From contig NZ_CP092968.1 in assembly GCF_027571405.1 (NCBI RefSeq), forward strand, positions 3,804,001 to 3,868,000: a stretch of DNA of 64,000 bases, given 5' to 3'. This DNA is from Methylocystis parvus OBBP (GTDB taxonomy: Bacteria; Pseudomonadota; Alphaproteobacteria; Rhizobiales; Beijerinckiaceae). Positions within the stretch are counted from its first letter, which is position 1; each line of letters begins with the position of its first letter. Shown piece after piece: positions 47,963-57,181 of the stretch. Under the pieces are notes generated by a model, which saw only the letters and a list, made by a program, of their open reading frames with translations, was not told the origin of the DNA and made no database searches. The position numbers and the translations under genes were made by a program.

Positions 47963-49399
47963 ATGAGCGCCTATGACGTATTGATCATCGGCGGCGGCCC
48001 CGGGGGCTATGTCGCGGCCATCCGCGCGGCGCAGCTCGGCCTCAAGACGGCGGTCGTCGAACGCGAGCATCTCGGCGGCATTTGCCTTAATTGGGGCTGC
48101 ATCCCGACAAAGGCCCTGTTGCGTTCGGCCGACGTCTATCGCCTCGCGAAAGACGGCGCGCGCTACGGCGTCACGACCGGCGAGCCCGGCTTCGACGCCG
48201 CGCGCATCGTCGCGCGCTCGCGCGAGGCCGCGGGCCGACTCAACGCCGGGGTCGGCTTCCTTCTCAAGAAGAACAAGATCGACGTCATCTGGGGCGAGGC
48301 GACGCTCCCGGCCAAGGGCGAGGTGAAAGTCGGCGCGCCGACAAAGCCGCCTGTCGCGCCGCAATTGCCGGCGCCGAAAAACACGCTGGGCGAGGGCGTC
48401 TATCAGGCGAAGCATATCATCGTCGCGACCGGCGCGCGTCCCCGCGCCCTGCCGGGACTGGAGCCCGACGGGCGTCTTGTCTGGACTTATTTCGAGGCGT
48501 TGAAGCCGGAACGATTCCCCAAGTCGCTGCTTGTCGTCGGCGCCGGCGCGATCGGCGTCGAATTCGCGTCTTTCTTTCGCACTTTCGGCGTCGAGGTCAC
48601 ATTGGTCGAGGCGCTGCCGCAAATCCTCGCGGCGGAAGACGCCGAGATCGCCGCTTTCGCGCGCAAGAGTTTCGAGAAGCAGGGGATCGTCATCAAGACG
48701 GCGACGACGGTTTCCTCTTTGGAGAAAAAAGCCGACAGCGTCGTCGTCACGCTGAAAGCCGCCGATGGCGCGGGCGAGGCTCTGGAAGTCGAGCGCGTTC
48801 TTTCCGCCGCGGGCGTCGTCGCCAATATAGAGAAGCTCGGATTGGAGACGCTCGGCGTCGTGATCGAGAAGGGCGTGATCAAGACGGACGGCGTCGGACG
48901 CACGAATATTGAGGGCGTCTACGCCATTGGCGACGTTGCGGGCGGTCCGATGCTGGCGCACAAGGCCGAACATGAAGGCGTCGTCTGCGTCGAGGCGATT
49001 GCCGGGCTGAATCCCCATCCGCTCGACAAGTCGCTCATGCCGGGCTGCACCTATTGCCATCCGCAAGTGGCGTCTGTCGGCCTGACCGAAGAGAAGGCGA
49101 AAGCGGCGGGCTACGACATTCGCATCGGACGCTTTCCCTATCTCGGCAACGGCAAGGCGATCGCGCTCGGCGAGCCGGAAGGGCTGGTGAAGACGATCTT
49201 CGACCGCAAGACGGGCCGGCTGCTCGGCGCGCATCTCGTGGGCGCGGAGGCGACGGAACTAATTCAGGGTTTCGTCATCGCGATGAATTTGGAGACGACG
49301 GAAGAAGAGCTGATCCATACCGTCTTCCCGCATCCGACGCTCTCCGAGACGATGCATGAGAGCGTGCTGGACGCCTTCGGGCGGGTGATTCATGTGTGA
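47963..49399 (+). CDS. lpdA: Dihydrolipoamide dehydrogenase (E3)
   Basis: This 478-residue flavoprotein reoxidises dihydrolipoamide in 2-oxoacid dehydrogenase complexes. The N-terminal FAD motif is IIGGGPGGYVAAIRA, and the redox-active disulfide is CLNWGCIPTK (near residues 41-46). The NAD site is VVGAGAIGVEFASFF near 190, and the catalytic His-Glu pair is in HPTLSE near the C-terminus. An unusual Pro/Lys-rich insert of about 20 residues lies near 118-140. No E1 or E2 genes are adjacent, so the complex it serves is not known from context. Confidence 0.94.
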   Translation: MSAYDVLIIGGGPGGYVAAIRAAQLGLKTAVVEREHLGGICLNWGCIPTKALLRSADVYRLAKDGARYGVTTGEPGFDAARIVARSREAAGRLNAGVGFLLKKNKIDVIWGEATLPAKGEVKVGAPTKPPVAPQLPAPKNTLGEGVYQAKHIIVATGARPRALPGLEPDGRLVWTYFEALKPERFPKSLLVVGAGAIGVEFASFFRTFGVEVTLVEALPQILAAEDAEIAAFARKSFEKQGIVIKTATTVSSLEKKADSVVVTLKAADGAGEALEVERVLSAAGVVANIEKLGLETLGVVIEKGVIKTDGVGRTNIEGVYAIGDVAGGPMLAHKAEHEGVVCVEAIAGLNPHPLDKSLMPGCTYCHPQVASVGLTEEKAKAAGYDIRIGRFPYLGNGKAIALGEPEGLVKTIFDRKTGRLLGAHLVGAEATELIQGFVIAMNLETTEEELIHTVFPHPTLSETMHESVLDAFGRVIHV

Positions 49400-49527
49400 A
49401 TTCCCCCTCCCCGTGAAATGCGAGAAGGCGGATTCGGGCTTTCATGACTACGCCGATCATGAGGCTTCCCGCTTGTGTCGTAAGCAAGCGTCTTGATATG
49501 TCCGGCATTATGCCGTACTTCTCTGAT

Positions 49528-49815
49528 ATGGGACAGCAGCCGATCCGAAGCGCCCGTTTGGAGGCCAGAATTTCGCCGGAGGCTCTGGCGGTCGTGAAAC
49601 GCGCCGCCGAGATACAGGGGCGCAGCGTCAGCGATTTCGTCGTCGCGGCGGCGCAGGCGGCCGCCGAGCAGACGATCGAGGGAACGCAAATTTTGCGTCT
49701 GTCGATCGACGACCAGCGCGCCTTCGCGGACTTGATCCTCAATCCCCCGGAGCCCGGCGCCGCGATGAGGCGGGCGGCGGCGGCGCATCGCACGCTGATC
49801 AAAAAGTCGATTTGA
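49528..49815 (+). CDS. DUF1778 antitoxin (TacA-like), second copy
   Basis: This 95-residue ribbon-helix-helix antitoxin has RSARLEARISPEALAVVKRAA at the N-terminus and GRSVSDFVVAAAQAA next, matching DUF1778. The ATG at 49528 was chosen over upstream candidates (49444, 49498) because the conserved domain starts right after it. The stop codon abuts the GTG of the toxin gene, so the two are coupled. It shares the architecture of the pair at 18074-18852 but is clearly different in sequence. Confidence 0.85.
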   Translation: MGQQPIRSARLEARISPEALAVVKRAAEIQGRSVSDFVVAAAQAAAEQTIEGTQILRLSIDDQRAFADLILNPPEPGAAMRRAAAAHRTLIKKSI

Positions 49816-50310
49816 GTGGGATTCGAAGTCGCGCTTCTCGCGGCGGCGCACGACCGAACCGCTTTTGACTGCGGCGAGCCTGCGCTTGACCGCTACCTGC
49901 GCGAGCTTGCCATGCAGGATGCGAAGCGCCGCGTCAGCAACTGCTTCGTTGCATTGGATGACGCGGGCGCAATCGCCGGCTATTTCACCTTGGCCGCCTC
50001 CGGGATTCCGGTGGATGAGCTTTCGGACGCGACGAAGAAGCGCCTGCCGCGCTATCCGCTCCTGCCGGCTTGCCTGATCGGCCGTCTCGCCGTCGACCGG
50101 CGTTTTCGCGGGCTCGGGCTCGGCGGCGCGCTCCTCATGGAGGCGGCGATACGCGCGTCTCGCGCCGAGCCGGCCGTGCTTGCGATGATCGTGGACGCCA
50201 AGGACGAGAAGGCGGCGGCGTTCTACGAGCATCACGGCTTTTCCCGCTTCGCGAGCCGGCCGAAATCCCTTTATCTGCCGCTTGCAACGGCGTTGAAGGC
50301 GAAAGGATAG
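49816..50310 (+). CDS. GNAT-family toxin (TacT-like), second copy
   Basis: This 164-residue GNAT acetyltransferase probably acetylates aminoacyl-tRNA. FDCGEPALDRYLRELA near residue 18, the strand IAGYFTLAASGIPV, the acetyl-CoA loop IGRLAVDRRFRGLGLGGAL near 90 and the AAFYEHHGFSRF motif near 138 match TacT-type toxins. The start is GTG immediately after the antitoxin TGA. It ends 8 bp before the stop codon of the convergent aspS gene. Confidence 0.9.
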   Translation: MGFEVALLAAAHDRTAFDCGEPALDRYLRELAMQDAKRRVSNCFVALDDAGAIAGYFTLAASGIPVDELSDATKKRLPRYPLLPACLIGRLAVDRRFRGLGLGGALLMEAAIRASRAEPAVLAMIVDAKDEKAAAFYEHHGFSRFASRPKSLYLPLATALKAKG

Positions 50311-50318
50311 GAGGCGCC

Positions 50319-52100
50319 TTACGCCCCCTTCTCCGGCAGGTTCAGCCTTATATGCAGCTCGCGGAGCTGCTTCATCGTGGCTTCCGACGGCGCGCCCATC
50401 AGCAAATCTTCCGCGCGCTGATTCATCGGGAAGAGCGTCACCTCGCGCAGATTCTCTTCCTCCGCGAGCAGCATCACGATGCGGTCGACGCCAGGGGCAA
50501 TGCCGCCATGCGGGGGCGCGCCATATTGGAAGGCGCGATACATGCCGCCGAACTTCTCGAGCAGCACGTCCTCGCCATAGCCCGCGATCTCGAAAGCCTT
50601 CTTCATGATCTCGGGGCGGTGGTTACGAATGGCGCCCGAGGACAGCTCCACGCCGTTGCAGACGATGTCGTATTGATAGGCGAGGATGTCGAGCGGATCC
50701 TTGGTCTCCAGCGCCTCCATGCCGCCTTGCGGCATGGAGAAGGGATTGTGAGAGAAGTCGATCTTCTTGTCTTCCTCGTTCCACTCATACATCGGGAAGT
50801 CGACGATCCAGCAGAATTCGAAGACGTCCGTTTTTGAGAGGCCAAGCTCCGTGCCGATGCGAATGCGCGCCATGCCCGCGAGCTTCGCGGCGAGAGTCTC
50901 CTGACCAGCCGAGAAGAACACCGCGTCGCCGGCCGTCACGCCCGCCTTGGCGGCGATCGCGGCCTGAACCTCGGCGGGGATGAACTTCGCGATCGGCCCC
51001 TTGCCGACCAGCGCGCCGTTTTCGTCCTCGAAAATGACGTAGCCCAGCCCCGGCGCGCCCTCGCTCCGCGCCCAGTCATTCAGCTTGTCGAAAAAGCTGC
51101 GGGGCTGCGTCGCGGCGCCGGGCGCGGGAATGGCGCGCACGGTCTTGCCCTTGAAGGCCTTGAAGCTGACGCTCTCGCCCTCGAATTCTTCCGAGACGTC
51201 GACGATGACGAGCGGGTTGCGCAGATCCGGCTTGTCGGAGCCATATTTCAGCATGGCGTCGCGGAAGGGGATGCGCGGAAAGCTTTGCGTCACCGGCTTG
51301 CCGTTGGCGAATTCCTCGAAGACGCCGCGCAGCACGGGCTCCATGGCCTCGAACACGTCTTCCTGCGTGACGAAGCTCATTTCCACGTCGAGCTGGTAGA
51401 ATTCGCCGGGCGAGCGGTCGGCGCGGGCGTCCTCGTCGCGGAAGCATGCGGCGATCTGGAAATAGCGGTCGAAGCCCGCGACCATCAGAAGCTGTTTGAA
51501 CTGCTGCGGCGCCTGCGGCAGGGCGTAGAACTTGCCGGGATGCAGACGCGACGGCACGAGAAAGTCGCGCGCCCCTTCGGGCGAGGAGGCGGTAAGGATT
51601 GGCGTCTGGAACTCGAAGAATCCGCCGGCCTTCATGCGCGCGCGGATCGAGTCGATGATGCGCCCGCGCAGCATGATGTTGGCGTGCAGCTTTTCGCGGC
51701 GAAGGTCCAGAAAGCGGTATTTGAGGCGGATGTCTTCCGGATAGTTCTGGTCGCCGAAGACGGGAAGGGGCAGCTCGCCGGCGGGGCCGAGAACCTCGAT
51801 TTCCGTCACGTAGATTTCGACATGGCCCGTCGGCATGTCCGGATTTTCGGTGCCGGCCGGGCGCTTGCGCACCTCGCCGTCGAGCCGGATCACCCATTCC
51901 GAGCGCAGCTTTTCAGCCTGCGAGAAGGCGGATGAATCGGGGTCCACGACGCATTGGGTGAGGCCGTAATGGTCGCGCAGGTCGATGAAGAGCACGCCGC
52001 CATGGTCGCGGATGCGGTGGCACCAGCCGGAGAGGCGGATTTTCTGACCCGCGAGCGCTTCAGTGGGCTCTCCGCAGGTATGCGAACGGTAGCGATGCAT
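50319..52100 (-). CDS. aspS: Aspartyl-tRNA synthetase
   Basis: This 593-residue class II enzyme is of the bacterial type. It has an N-terminal OB-fold that binds the anticodon (about residues 1-105), the catalytic core with motif 2 near [19 protein letters not shown] (around 220), a GAD insertion domain (about 290-420), and motif 3 [12 protein letters not shown] near residue 545. In Alphaproteobacteria it is often non-discriminating and also loads tRNA-Asn; whether this applies would need a genome check for asnS and gatCAB. Confidence 0.96.
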   Translation of the reverse strand: MHRYRSHTCGEPTEALAGQKIRLSGWCHRIRDHGGVLFIDLRDHYGLTQCVVDPDSSAFSQAEKLRSEWVIRLDGEVRKRPAGTENPDMPTGHVEIYVTEIEVLGPAGELPLPVFGDQNYPEDIRLKYRFLDLRREKLHANIMLRGRIIDSIRARMKAGGFFEFQTPILTASSPEGARDFLVPSRLHPGKFYALPQAPQQFKQLLMVAGFDRYFQIAACFRDEDARADRSPGEFYQLDVEMSFVTQEDVFEAMEPVLRGVFEEFANGKPVTQSFPRIPFRDAMLKYGSDKPDLRNPLVIVDVSEEFEGESVSFKAFKGKTVRAIPAPGAATQPRSFFDKLNDWARSEGAPGLGYVIFEDENGALVGKGPIAKFIPAEVQAAIAAKAGVTAGDAVFFSAGQETLAAKLAGMARIRIGTELGLSKTDVFEFCWIVDFPMYEWNEEDKKIDFSHNPFSMPQGGMEALETKDPLDILAYQYDIVCNGVELSSGAIRNHRPEIMKKAFEIAGYGEDVLLEKFGGMYRAFQYGAPPHGGIAPGVDRIVMLLAEEENLREVTLFPMNQRAEDLLMGAPSEATMKQLRELHIRLNLPEKGA

Positions 52101-52218
52101 GGGCCGCTTTCGGTCTTAAATCTTCAGGGAATGCCGGAAGGGCCGGCGCGTGCGCGCCAAGAAGCGCAATGGCCTTGCCGCTGTCAAGCGCCGGGAGCCG
52201 CGGAGCCGCGGGCCAGCG

Positions 52219-52404
52219 TTACTTCCTGAAAAACGCCTCGGCTACGGCTCCCGCAGCGCGTTTCGCCTCCGCGCCGGCCTCGAGCCGTTCGATCTCTTCC
52301 CTCAAGGCTGCAATGCGGGCTTCGATCTCGGCGATCGAGAGCAGATCGAGCGGCTGGCCGATTTCGAAGGTCGGGCGGGGGCGGGGGGCGTCGTCGTCGC
52401 TCAT
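52219..52404 (-). CDS. DUF1192 domain-containing protein
   Basis: This 61-residue protein matches DUF1192, a small alphaproteobacterial family of unknown function. It has an acidic N-terminus, a GQPLDLLSIAEIEARI core and a charged coiled-coil helix (EARIAALREEIERLEAG). It lies upstream of aspS on the same strand with 118 bp between them. Confidence 0.85.
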   Translation of the reverse strand: MSDDDAPRPRPTFEIGQPLDLLSIAEIEARIAALREEIERLEAGAEAKRAAGAVAEAFFRK

Positions 52405-52827
52405 ATCGTGGCTTCAGCTTGTCAAGTTTCGGGAAAAGTCGGTATGATCAGATTCTGCCGGATTCGTGGAGCGCCGTCTGGCTCAACGACTTCTGGCCGG
52501 GCATCGAAGCGAGAGCCAGTGTCGCCAAAGCTGTCCGTCGCGAAATTTCAGGCATAGCGCTGAACTCCATAAATTGGTGAAATAGCCCCATCAACGACCA
52601 GAGCATGCGCGCTTTCCGCTCAGTCGGCAACGCCGCTCGGTCGCGGATAAAGGTCTGGCGCGGGTCTGGCGCGCCGCCGGCGGGCGCTCGCCGGGGCCCC
52701 TGAAAAATCAGCCCTCGTCGCGACAATTATTTAGGCCTATCTGCTATTGTGCATCCGCGAAGCCTGAACGGGGTTCGTGCGGCCGGGCCTTGCCGGCAGT
52801 TCCGTCATTGGCGGGAAGACGAGAGCG
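52405..52827. other. 423-bp gap before ppdK
   Basis: No gene is supported. Frames on either strand (for example 52448-52726 minus) match no family. The stretch is visibly lower in G+C than its neighbours around 52540-52640, and should contain the ppdK promoter. Confidence 0.5.
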
Positions 52828-55506
52828 ATGACGAAGTGGGTCTATAGTTTCAGCGCGGGGAAGGCCGAGGGCTCGGCCGCCATGCGAGACCTCCTGGGCG
52901 GGAAGGGCGCCAATCTCGCCGAGATGGCCGGGCTGGGGCTCCCTGTGCCGCCGGGCTTCACCATCACCACCGAGGTCTGCGCCCATTTCTACGCCACCGG
53001 CCGCAGCTTCCCCGCGGATCTCGAGCCGCAGGTCGACGCCGCCATGGCGGAAATCGGCCGCGTCGCGGGTCATGCGTTCAACGATCCCAAATGGCCGCTT
53101 CTCGTTTCCGTCCGCTCCGGCGCCCGCGCCTCGATGCCCGGCATGATGGATACGGTGCTGAACCTTGGCCTCAATGACGAGACAGTCGAGGCGCTCGCCA
53201 ATTATTCGAACGACGCCCGCTTCGCCTGGGACTGCTATCGCCGCTTCATCGAGATGTATTCCTCGGTGGTGCTCGGCGTGGAGCATCACATTTTTGAAGA
53301 TGCGCTCGAAGAGTTCAAGGAGTCGAAGGGGCTGACGCTCGACACGCAGATGAGCGCCGACGACTGGCGCGCGGCGGTCAAGCAGTTCAAGAGCATCATC
53401 GAGGCCAATGCCGGCGTCGCCTTTCCGCAGGACCCGCGCGAACAGCTCTGGGGCGCCATCAAGGCGGTTTTCGCCTCCTGGATGAACCACCGCGCCATCG
53501 TCTATCGCCATCTGCACAATATTCCGGAGAGCTGGGGAACGGCCGTCAACATCCAGGCCATGGTGTTCGGCAACATGGACGCCAATTCCGCGACCGGCGT
53601 CGCCTTCACGCGCAATCCATCGACGGGCGTCAAGGAGCTTTACGGCGAATATCTCCTGAACGCGCAGGGCGAGGACGTCGTCGCGGGGCTGCGCACGCCG
53701 CAGCCTTTGACGGAGATTGCGAGCCGCGCCTCGCCGGGCGAGAAGATTTCGCTCGAGGCCGTCATGCCGAAGGTCTTCGCCGAATTCGCGAAGGTCGCCG
53801 ACAGTCTCGAACGCCATTACCGCGACATGCAGGATATGGAGTTCACCGTCGAGCGCGGCAAACTCTGGATGCTTCAGACGCGCAGCGGCAAGCGCACGGC
53901 GCGCGCGGCCTTGAAGCTCGCGGTCGACATGTCGAATGAAGGACTCATCACGCGCGAAGAGGCGTTGCTGCGCGTCGAGCCGACTTCGCTCGACCAGTTG
54001 CTGCATCCGACGATCGATCCGGCCGCGCGGCGCGACATTCTCGTGACCGGCCTGCCGGCCTCGCCCGGCGCGGCCTTCGGCGAAATCGTCTTCAATCCGG
54101 AAGAGGCGGAGACGCTTTCGGCTTCGGGCCGCAAGGTCATTCTCGTGCGCACGGAGACGAGTCCCGAGGATATTCACGGCATGCACGCCGCGGAAGGGAT
54201 TCTCACCGCGCGCGGCGGCATGACGTCGCACGCCGCCGTCGTCGCGCGCGGCATGGGCAAGCCCTGCGTCACGGGCGCCGGCGCGCTGCGCATCGATTAT
54301 GACGAGCAGTGCTTCACCGTCGCAGGCAAGCGTTTCGCCAAGGGCGACAAGATCACCATCGACGGCTCCGCCGGCCATGTGATCGCGGGCGAAGTGAAGA
54401 TGCAGCGGCCCGAACTCACCGGCGAATTCGCCGTGCTGATGGGTTGGGCGGATCAGGTGCGCCGGCTCAAAGTGCGGGCCAACGCCGAGACGCCGTCCGA
54501 CGCGCGCGCGGCGCGACGCTTCGGCGCCGAAGGCATCGGTCTTGCGCGCACGGAGCATATGTTTTTCGAGGGCGAGCGCATCGTCGCGGTGCGCGAGATG
54601 ATTCTCGCGGACGATGCGGCGGGCCGCAAGGCCGCGCTCGCCAAGCTCCTGCCGATTCAGCGCGAGGACTTCAAGCATCTCTTCGAGATCATGTCGGGGC
54701 TGCCGGTCACGATCCGCCTGCTCGATCCGCCGCTGCACGAATTCCTGCCGCATACGGATACGGAGCTTGCGACAGTCGCGCGCGCCATGGGCGCCGACCC
54801 CGTGAAGCTGCGCCGCCGCGCGCTGCAGCTTTCCGAATTCAACCCGATGCTGGGTTTTCGCGGCGTGCGCCTCGCCGTCGTGTTCCCCGAGATCGTCGAC
54901 ATGCAGGCGCGCGCGATCTTCGAAGCGGCGATCGAGGCGAGTCTTTCGACAGGCGAACCGGCCGTCATCGAAATCATGGCGCCGCTTGTCTTCGCGGGCG
55001 CGGAGCTCGATCTCGTCAAGGCGCGGGTCGAAGCCATGGCCGCGCTCGTCGAGGAGGAGACAGGCATCCGTCCGCGCTATCACATCGGCACGATGATCGA
55101 ACTGCCCCGCGCCGTGCTGCGCGCGGGCGAGATCGCGGCGTCGGCGGATTTCTTCTCCTTCGGCACGAACGATCTGACGCAGACGACGCTCGGCATTTCG
55201 CGCGACGATTCGGGTTCCTTCCTCAACGAATATGTCGAGAAGGGCCTGCTGCCGCACGATCCCTTCGTCTCCATCGACCAGGAGGGCGTCGGCGAACTCG
55301 TCTCGCTTGGCTGCGAACGCGCACGCAAGGTTAAGCCCGGCATCGCCCTCGGCGTTTGCGGCGAGCATGGCGGCGATCCGGCCTCGGTCGCCTTCTTCGA
55401 CAGGATCGGGATCGATTACGTCTCCTGCTCGCCCTTTCGCGTGCCGATCGCAAGACTGGCGGCGGCGCAGGCGGCGCTGGGGAAGAAGGCGGAAGGAACG
55501 GCGTGA
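52828..55506 (+). CDS. ppdK: Pyruvate, phosphate dikinase
   Basis: This 892-residue enzyme interconverts pyruvate + ATP + phosphate and phosphoenolpyruvate + AMP + diphosphate. The N-terminal ATP-grasp domain covers residues 1-340, the swivelling phospho-histidine domain contains GGMTSHAAVVARGMGKPC near residue 465, and the C-terminal PEP-binding barrel contains GLARTEHMFF and GVCGEHGGDP. The ATG at 52828 gives MTKWVYSF, a typical start. PPDK can supply PEP for gluconeogenesis or serine-cycle metabolism; no regulator gene (DUF299) is adjacent. A perfect palindrome follows the stop codon. Confidence 0.96.
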   Translation: MTKWVYSFSAGKAEGSAAMRDLLGGKGANLAEMAGLGLPVPPGFTITTEVCAHFYATGRSFPADLEPQVDAAMAEIGRVAGHAFNDPKWPLLVSVRSGARASMPGMMDTVLNLGLNDETVEALANYSNDARFAWDCYRRFIEMYSSVVLGVEHHIFEDALEEFKESKGLTLDTQMSADDWRAAVKQFKSIIEANAGVAFPQDPREQLWGAIKAVFASWMNHRAIVYRHLHNIPESWGTAVNIQAMVFGNMDANSATGVAFTRNPSTGVKELYGEYLLNAQGEDVVAGLRTPQPLTEIASRASPGEKISLEAVMPKVFAEFAKVADSLERHYRDMQDMEFTVERGKLWMLQTRSGKRTARAALKLAVDMSNEGLITREEALLRVEPTSLDQLLHPTIDPAARRDILVTGLPASPGAAFGEIVFNPEEAETLSASGRKVILVRTETSPEDIHGMHAAEGILTARGGMTSHAAVVARGMGKPCVTGAGALRIDYDEQCFTVAGKRFAKGDKITIDGSAGHVIAGEVKMQRPELTGEFAVLMGWADQVRRLKVRANAETPSDARAARRFGAEGIGLARTEHMFFEGERIVAVREMILADDAAGRKAALAKLLPIQREDFKHLFEIMSGLPVTIRLLDPPLHEFLPHTDTELATVARAMGADPVKLRRRALQLSEFNPMLGFRGVRLAVVFPEIVDMQARAIFEAAIEASLSTGEPAVIEIMAPLVFAGAELDLVKARVEAMAALVEEETGIRPRYHIGTMIELPRAVLRAGEIAASADFFSFGTNDLTQTTLGISRDDSGSFLNEYVEKGLLPHDPFVSIDQEGVGELVSLGCERARKVKPGIALGVCGEHGGDPASVAFFDRIGIDYVSCSPFRVPIARLAAAQAALGKKAEGTA

Positions 55507-55510
55507 ATTC

Positions 55511-55534
55511 CACCCTCCCCTCGAGGGGAGGGTG
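55511..55534. terminator. Perfect palindrome between convergent ppdK and cNMP-binding genes
   Basis: CACCCTCCCC and GGGGAGGGTG pair around TCGA. The hairpin fills the 30-bp gap between two convergent stop codons, so it probably terminates both transcripts. It belongs to the same GC-rich palindrome family seen elsewhere in the window. Confidence 0.75.
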
Positions 55535-55536
55535 GG

Positions 55537-56199
55537 CTAAACTTCCTCCTGGATATGGTTCGCCTCGAACCGCCGCACGATCAGCCGCACGAGGTACAGG
55601 CCGAATTCGGGGTTCTGGAAATAAAGCTGTTCGAACTGCTCATAGGTGATGGCGAGCAGCCGCGCGTCGGTGACGCATTTCGCGGTCGCCGTTCGCTTGC
55701 CGGACTTGGTGAACAGCGCCATTTCGCCGAACAATGCGCCGGGTCCGATCGTCACGCCGCGCTCGACGATTTCGATTTCGCCCTCGACGACCACATAGGC
55801 TTCTTCGCCGGCGTCGCCCTTTTTGAAGACATAGTCCGTGGCGCGCAGGCTCTCGGGATGCATGAAGGGCTTCAGCCATTCGATGTTCAGGTCGTTGGCG
55901 TTGGCCTCGCGCACGCTGTCGATGAGGCGGCGCATCTCGCGCAGGCGCGAGAAATTGAGCGGGAAATTGATGGCGTGCTTTGCGATCGTCGGCAGATTTC
56001 CCGTCACGAGCCCCAGCGCGACGCCGAGAATATTGCCGACCATGGCGGTGATGCGGAGCGGAATCATTCGCTTGAAATAGGCGGCGCCGACGACGGCGGA
56101 GGCTTCGGCCCAGGCGAGGGCGCCGAGCGCGAGCGCGCCGGCTGTCTTTCCCGTCTCGGAAGCGACCCAGGTCGTCGCGGCGTCAATGAGGTCCGACAT
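55537..56199 (-). CDS. Cyclic nucleotide-binding domain membrane protein
   Basis: This 220-residue protein has two or so hydrophobic helices in the first 90 residues, then a cNMP-binding domain (about residues 100-210). The phosphate-binding cassette region is GALFGEMALFTKSGKRTATA, where GEMALF and the RTATA arginine are the classic cAMP/cGMP contacts. There is no DNA-binding domain, so it is not a CRP-type regulator. The layout resembles Popeye/SwmB-like anchored sensors; function unknown. GGAGAG precedes the ATG at 56199. Confidence 0.82.
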   Translation of the reverse strand: MSDLIDAATTWVASETGKTAGALALGALAWAEASAVVGAAYFKRMIPLRITAMVGNILGVALGLVTGNLPTIAKHAINFPLNFSRLREMRRLIDSVREANANDLNIEWLKPFMHPESLRATDYVFKKGDAGEEAYVVVEGEIEIVERGVTIGPGALFGEMALFTKSGKRTATAKCVTDARLLAITYEQFEQLYFQNPEFGLYLVRLIVRRFEANHIQEEV

Positions 56200-56774
56200 G
56201 CTCTCTCCTTGGCATTCGGGACCGCGCTTAGCTTTTGCCGGCGCAATAGACAAGACCAGGAAAGCCCGCGCCACTGGACTTTCGCCAGCTTATCTCTCGG
56301 GAATGCTTGGAAAACCAGGCGAGCCTTGGCCGGTGGTCGTTGGAGCTACGTTCCGGCCCCCGGAGAGGAGTTTTGACACCCTCTTGGGGGCGGGCGCGAG
56401 GCACCATGTCAAGCTTAAGCGGTGCTGTGCGAGGCGGGCGGCTTTTTGAGAACAGGGCCGGGCGGCGTGCTCCCAGAGTCCTGTTATAACATTACCTTTC
56501 TCGCGCATAGGCGACGCTCTGCTTATGGGATTTGCCGCCCAATTAGCACTCAGCGGGGAGAGTGCTGATCGATGTTCTTCTGAATCTGGATAAAGTTTTC
56601 TTTATGTCCTAGTTTGTTCTCATCCACAATTTTCTGTCTGTTCTCCCCATGCGTCATAAAATCGCACGTTGCGTTCGTCAGCTCATAGGGATATTCGATA
56701 AAGCAGGCAGGCACCCGCCTGCCCATCCCACCCAGGGATAGATCGCGGCGAAGTCGCCGCATTGGAGTATCAGA
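56200..56774. other. 575-bp gap with orphan CIRCE-like element
   Basis: No gene is well supported. A plus-strand frame at 56303-56449 (48 codons) is unassigned. The part from about 56480 to 56700 is markedly A+T-rich for this genome and likely contains the promoter and leader of the small secreted protein gene. A GGCAGGC/GCCTGCC hairpin lies at 56706-56723. Confidence 0.5.
56543..56568. promoter_or_regulatory. CIRCE-like inverted repeat (HrcA operator candidate)
   Basis: TTAGCACTC at 56543-56551 is followed after 8 bases by GAGTGCTGA (56560-56568). The CIRCE consensus is TTAGCACTC-N9-GAGTGCTAA, so the left arm is perfect, the right arm has one mismatch and the spacer is one base short. No groESL, dnaK or hrcA gene is adjacent; the nearest downstream start is at 56775. 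Confidence 0.55.
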
Positions 56775-57029
56775 ATGAAACACTTGAGCAGACTTTCCCT
56801 CGCACTTGCGCTCTTGGCCATGACGGCCATCCCGGCGTCGGCGCACCACCCATGCGACGCGTTCCGGAACAACGGCAACGGAAGCTTCACCGTGCTTAAG
56901 CCCATCACGATGCAGGGCCCGAATGGGTCGGTGCAGATCGGCTCCGGCATGACGTTCGGCCCCGGCGTCCTGTTCATGGGCGTCGATCTCAGCGCCGGGC
57001 TTCAGGCGCATTGCAGCTTCACGCAGTAA
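56775..57029 (+). CDS. Small secreted protein of unknown function
   Basis: This 84-residue protein has a clear signal peptide (MKHLSRLSLALALLAMTAIP, cleavage probably after ASA at residue 23), leaving a mature domain of about 61 residues that begins HHPCDAF. Two cysteines, one near each end of the mature part, could form a disulfide. The core is rich in Gly, Asn and beta-forming residues. TTGGAG lies 8 bases before the ATG, and a strong terminator follows at 57096-57128, so it is a self-contained transcription unit. No family is recognised. Confidence 0.75.
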   Translation: MKHLSRLSLALALLAMTAIPASAHHPCDAFRNNGNGSFTVLKPITMQGPNGSVQIGSGMTFGPGVLFMGVDLSAGLQAHCSFTQ

Positions 57030-57095
57030 TCTGAAACCGTCGGCCGGGGCTGCGTAGGAGGCCTCCCGCTTCTGGCTCCGGCTCGACACTACTTC

Positions 57096-57128
57096 CCCCG
57101 CGTAGCCATCGTGCTGCGCGGGGTTTTT
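57096..57128 (+). terminator. Intrinsic terminator of the small secreted protein gene
   Basis: CCCCGCGTAGC (57096-57106) pairs with GCTGCGCGGGG (57113-57123), with one G-T pair, around a 6-base loop and is followed by TTTTT. Confidence 0.88.
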
Positions 57129-57181
57129 CATTGGATAATGCCCGCTGGACTTTCCCCCCGCGTTTGCTCACATCTCGAACC

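Noticed and set aside
52448..52726. 92-codon minus-strand frame before ppdK
   Set aside because: It matches no family and overlaps the likely ppdK promoter; composition does not favour coding.
52744..55368. 874-codon open frame antisense to ppdK
   Set aside because: ppdK is complete with all domains; the antisense frame is His/Arg/Asp-rich with no recognisable domain.
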